Origin: an uncultured Klebsiella sp.
GTDB taxonomy: Bacteria; Pseudomonadota; Gammaproteobacteria; Enterobacterales; Enterobacteriaceae
Assembly: GCA_902490055.1 (NCBI GenBank)
Contig: CABUCP010000145.1
Coordinates: forward strand, 1-7,550
DNA: 7,550 nucleotides
Reading direction: 5' to 3'
Made by a program: the position numbers and the translations under genes
The notes under the pieces: model-generated
What the model was told of the DNA's origin: nothing
Databases searched by the model: none
What the model saw: only the letters and a program-made list of their open reading frames with translations
Part shown: positions 6,224 through 7,550 of the stretch, one piece after another
How positions within the stretch are numbered: position 1 is the first letter of the stretch
How the letters are laid out: every line of letters starts with the position of its first letter

Positions 6224-7433
6224 CCTGCGCTTTCGCGCGCAGGCGGCGGGGGATCAGCGCCATAGCGATGAGCCCGGCCAGCACGCCAATCGCCAGATTG
6301 CTGGTACCGACCGTCGCGGCGACGGTCACCACCATCACCACCGTTTCAGGCCAGGGGTTGCGCGCCAGTTCTCCCGGGCGAATGCTGTGCCAGCTAAAAG
6401 TTTTCACCGCCACAATCACCATTACTCCTGCCAGCACCGCCATCGGGATTTTCGCCATGACCTGGCTGAGCGCCGTAACCAACAGCAGTAATACCAGCCC
6501 GGCGATGACCGTCGACAGGCGGCTACGGGCTTTCCCCATCTCAACGTTAACGATGGTTTGGCCAATCATCGCGCAGCCGGCAATACCGCCGTAGCAGCCA
6601 GCCATGATATTGGCGATACCCAATCCTGCGCTCTCGCGCGATTTGTTTGACGGCGTATGGGTAAGGTCATCAACCAGCTTTGCCGTCAGCAACGATTCCA
6701 TCAGGCCGACAAAGGCGATACTCAGCGCGCAGGGCCAGATAATTTGCAGCGTTGTCAGGTCCAGCGGTACGGTCAGCGCGTTGAAGCCCGGCAGGCCGCC
6801 GCTCATCGAACCTTCATCGCCCACGGTCGGCAGCAGTTGACCGGTCGTGGCGGTATAAACGGTGAGGAGCACGATGGCAATCAGCGGCGCTGGAATCGCT
6901 TTAATAAAGCGCGGCGCCCACAGCACAATCAGTAACGTCAGGACGAACAGACCGACAGTTAACGGCTGACGGCTCCAGAAGTGCGGGACCTGGGCGAAGA
7001 AGATTAGGATCCCGAGCGCGTTAACAAAGCCGGTCATGACCGGTTGCGGGATAAAGCGCATCAAGCGCGCCATGCCGCATACCCCAAACAAAATTTGAAT
7101 AATACCAGCCAAAATGACAGCGGGCAGAATATAGCCAACGCCATGCTGGTGCACCATTGGGCCAATGACCAGCGCGACGGAACCAGCCGCCGCGGTCACC
7201 ATCGCCGGCCGTCCACCGAGTATTGACATCGCCAGACACAGTACCACTGAGGCAATCAGGCTGACCTGCGGGTCAACGCCGGCAATCACCGAGAACGAAA
7301 TCACTTCTGGAATGAGCGCCAGCGCGGTCAGCACGCCGGCCAGCGTTTCACGGGTCAGCAGCGCAGGAGAACGCAATACGTCGCGGATCCCGCTGTTCTG
7401 CGCAGGCGAGAGAGAGTCGGAAGCTGGGGGCAT
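6186..7433 (-). CDS. SulP-family inorganic anion transporter without STAS domain
   Basis: This is an inner-membrane carrier of the SLC26/SulP family, whose members move sulfate, bicarbonate or dicarboxylates; the substrate cannot be told from sequence. The 415-residue product is hydrophobic throughout. Family features are the N-terminal segment ETLAGVLTALALIPEVISF (29-47), the GRPAMVTAAAGSVAL region (74-88), the conserved ESLLTAK (246-252), and GLGIANIMAGCYGGIAGCAM (270-289) followed by NVEMGKARSR (296-305). The chain ends in a short basic tail after LIPRRLRAK (393-401), so the C-terminal STAS domain common in SulP proteins (for example E. coli DauA) is absent. I chose the ATG at 7433. The frame is open to an ATG at 7544, but the added 37 residues look like untranslated leader. 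No good Shine-Dalgarno precedes 7433, so the start is less sure than the product. The 3' end overlaps mgtE by 38 bases. Confidence 0.9.
   Translation of the reverse strand: MPPASDSLSPAQNSGIRDVLRSPALLTRETLAGVLTALALIPEVISFSVIAGVDPQVSLIASVVLCLAMSILGGRPAMVTAAAGSVALVIGPMVHQHGVGYILPAVILAGIIQILFGVCGMARLMRFIPQPVMTGFVNALGILIFFAQVPHFWSRQPLTVGLFVLTLLIVLWAPRFIKAIPAPLIAIVLLTVYTATTGQLLPTVGDEGSMSGGLPGFNALTVPLDLTTLQIIWPCALSIAFVGLMESLLTAKLVDDLTHTPSNKSRESAGLGIANIMAGCYGGIAGCAMIGQTIVNVEMGKARSRLSTVIAGLVLLLLVTALSQVMAKIPMAVLAGVMVIVAVKTFSWHSIRPGELARNPWPETVVMVVTVAATVGTSNLAIGVLAGLIAMALIPRRLRAKAQATSKTASPDQGK
6223..6244. terminator. Hairpin at the convergent mgtE/SulP gene ends, possible bidirectional terminator
   Basis: GCCTGCGC-TTTCGC-GCGCAGGC is a perfect 8-bp stem with a six-base loop. 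It starts on the last base of the mgtE stop codon and lies inside the 3' coding end of the SulP gene. Neither strand has a T tract after the stem, so classical intrinsic termination is not supported. It could slow or stabilise transcript ends in both directions. Confidence 0.4.
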
Positions 7434-7461
7434 AAAAAAGTTCGCAGATGATAAAAAAGTT
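7432..7461 (-). repeat. 11-bp direct repeat overlapping the SulP start codon
   Basis: On the minus strand AACTTTTTTAT occurs twice (7461-7451 and 7442-7432), 19 bases from start to start. The second copy runs into the ATG at 7433-7431, where a ribosome binding site would normally be. It may be chance in an A/T-rich leader, a translation enhancer, or a regulator site. Confidence 0.6.
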
Positions 7462-7484
7462 GAATACGGATACGCCGCCGCTTG

Positions 7485-7500
7485 CGTGCGGTCTATCACA
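7485..7500 (-). promoter_or_regulatory. Possible CRP-type half-site upstream of the SulP gene
   Basis: Read on the minus strand, TGTGA-TAGACC-GCACG has a perfect left CRP half (TGTGA), the correct six-base spacing and three of five matches in the right half (TCACA). It is centred about 60 bases before the start codon. One half-site is weak evidence. Confidence 0.25.
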
Positions 7501-7529
7501 AAACGGGGGATGATACCGCGGAAAAGGCC

Positions 7530-7538
7530 TGTATACCA
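7530..7538 (-). promoter_or_regulatory. Candidate extended -10 element for the SulP gene
   Basis: On the minus strand TGG-TATACA resembles an extended -10 element. Its -35 would fall beyond the window end. TATCAT (7515-7510, 5 of 6 matches to TATAAT) is a second -10 candidate, but it lacks a convincing -35. Only one of them, or neither, may be real. Confidence 0.3.
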
Positions 7539-7550
7539 GTACAAAAAGTG

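Noticed and set aside
7434..7544. ATG at 7544 extending the SulP protein by 37 residues
   Set aside because: The added sequence is unlike SulP N-termini and covers the probable promoter region. The ATG at 7433 gives a typical hydrophilic N-terminus before the first membrane segment.
1..7550. Mobile element, CRISPR array, toxin-antitoxin or defence system
   Set aside because: No transposase, integrase, spaced repeats or small paired genes are present. All the coding space is filled by six recognisable housekeeping or transport genes.

Overview
The window reads as chromosomal DNA of a GC-rich enterobacterium close to Klebsiella, Raoultella or Enterobacter. The basis is recalled similarity: the first four predicted proteins align nearly residue for residue with Escherichia coli ApbE, Ada, AlkB and YojI, in the E. 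coli gene order. The window also carries mgtE and a SulP gene that E. coli K-12 lacks at this place. The genus is inferred, not proven.

Layout: apbE (48-1094, +) encodes a lipoprotein FAD:protein FMN transferase. Directly after its stop lies a perfect bipartite Ada box, then the adaptive-response operon: ada (1173-2243, +) and alkB (2243-2890, +), which overlap by one base. An 80-base gap with an A/T-rich palindrome leads to yojI (2971-4614, +), an ABC exporter of the cyclic-peptide type. A 172-base gap holds a GC-rich hairpin, a weak promoter candidate and a small C(TTCG)G hairpin, followed by mgtE (4787-6223, +), a CBS-domain Mg2+ channel/transporter. On the opposite strand, a SulP-type anion transporter without a STAS domain (6186-7433, -) converges on mgtE, and the two genes share 38 bases at their 3' ends. 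The last ~117 bases are the upstream region of this SulP gene. No stretch longer than 300 bases lacks a gene.

How they work together: Ada and AlkB form one functional unit. Ada repairs methylphosphotriesters and O6-methylguanine and, once methylated, activates its own operon. AlkB oxidatively demethylates 1-methyladenine and 3-methylcytosine. ApbE flavinylates exported redox proteins and is probably only a positional neighbour. YojI exports peptides such as microcin J25 in E. coli. MgtE and the SulP protein are inner-membrane ion transporters that look like an accessory pair next to the conserved block.

All six genes appear intact. I see no tRNA, rRNA, insertion sequence, CRISPR array or phage signature, and no clear evidence of a previously undescribed system. 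The points most worth a second look are small: the Ada box placement, the overlapping convergent 3' ends with a hairpin, an 11-bp direct repeat overlapping the SulP start codon, the missing STAS domain, and three same-strand Chi octamers within 2.4 kb.
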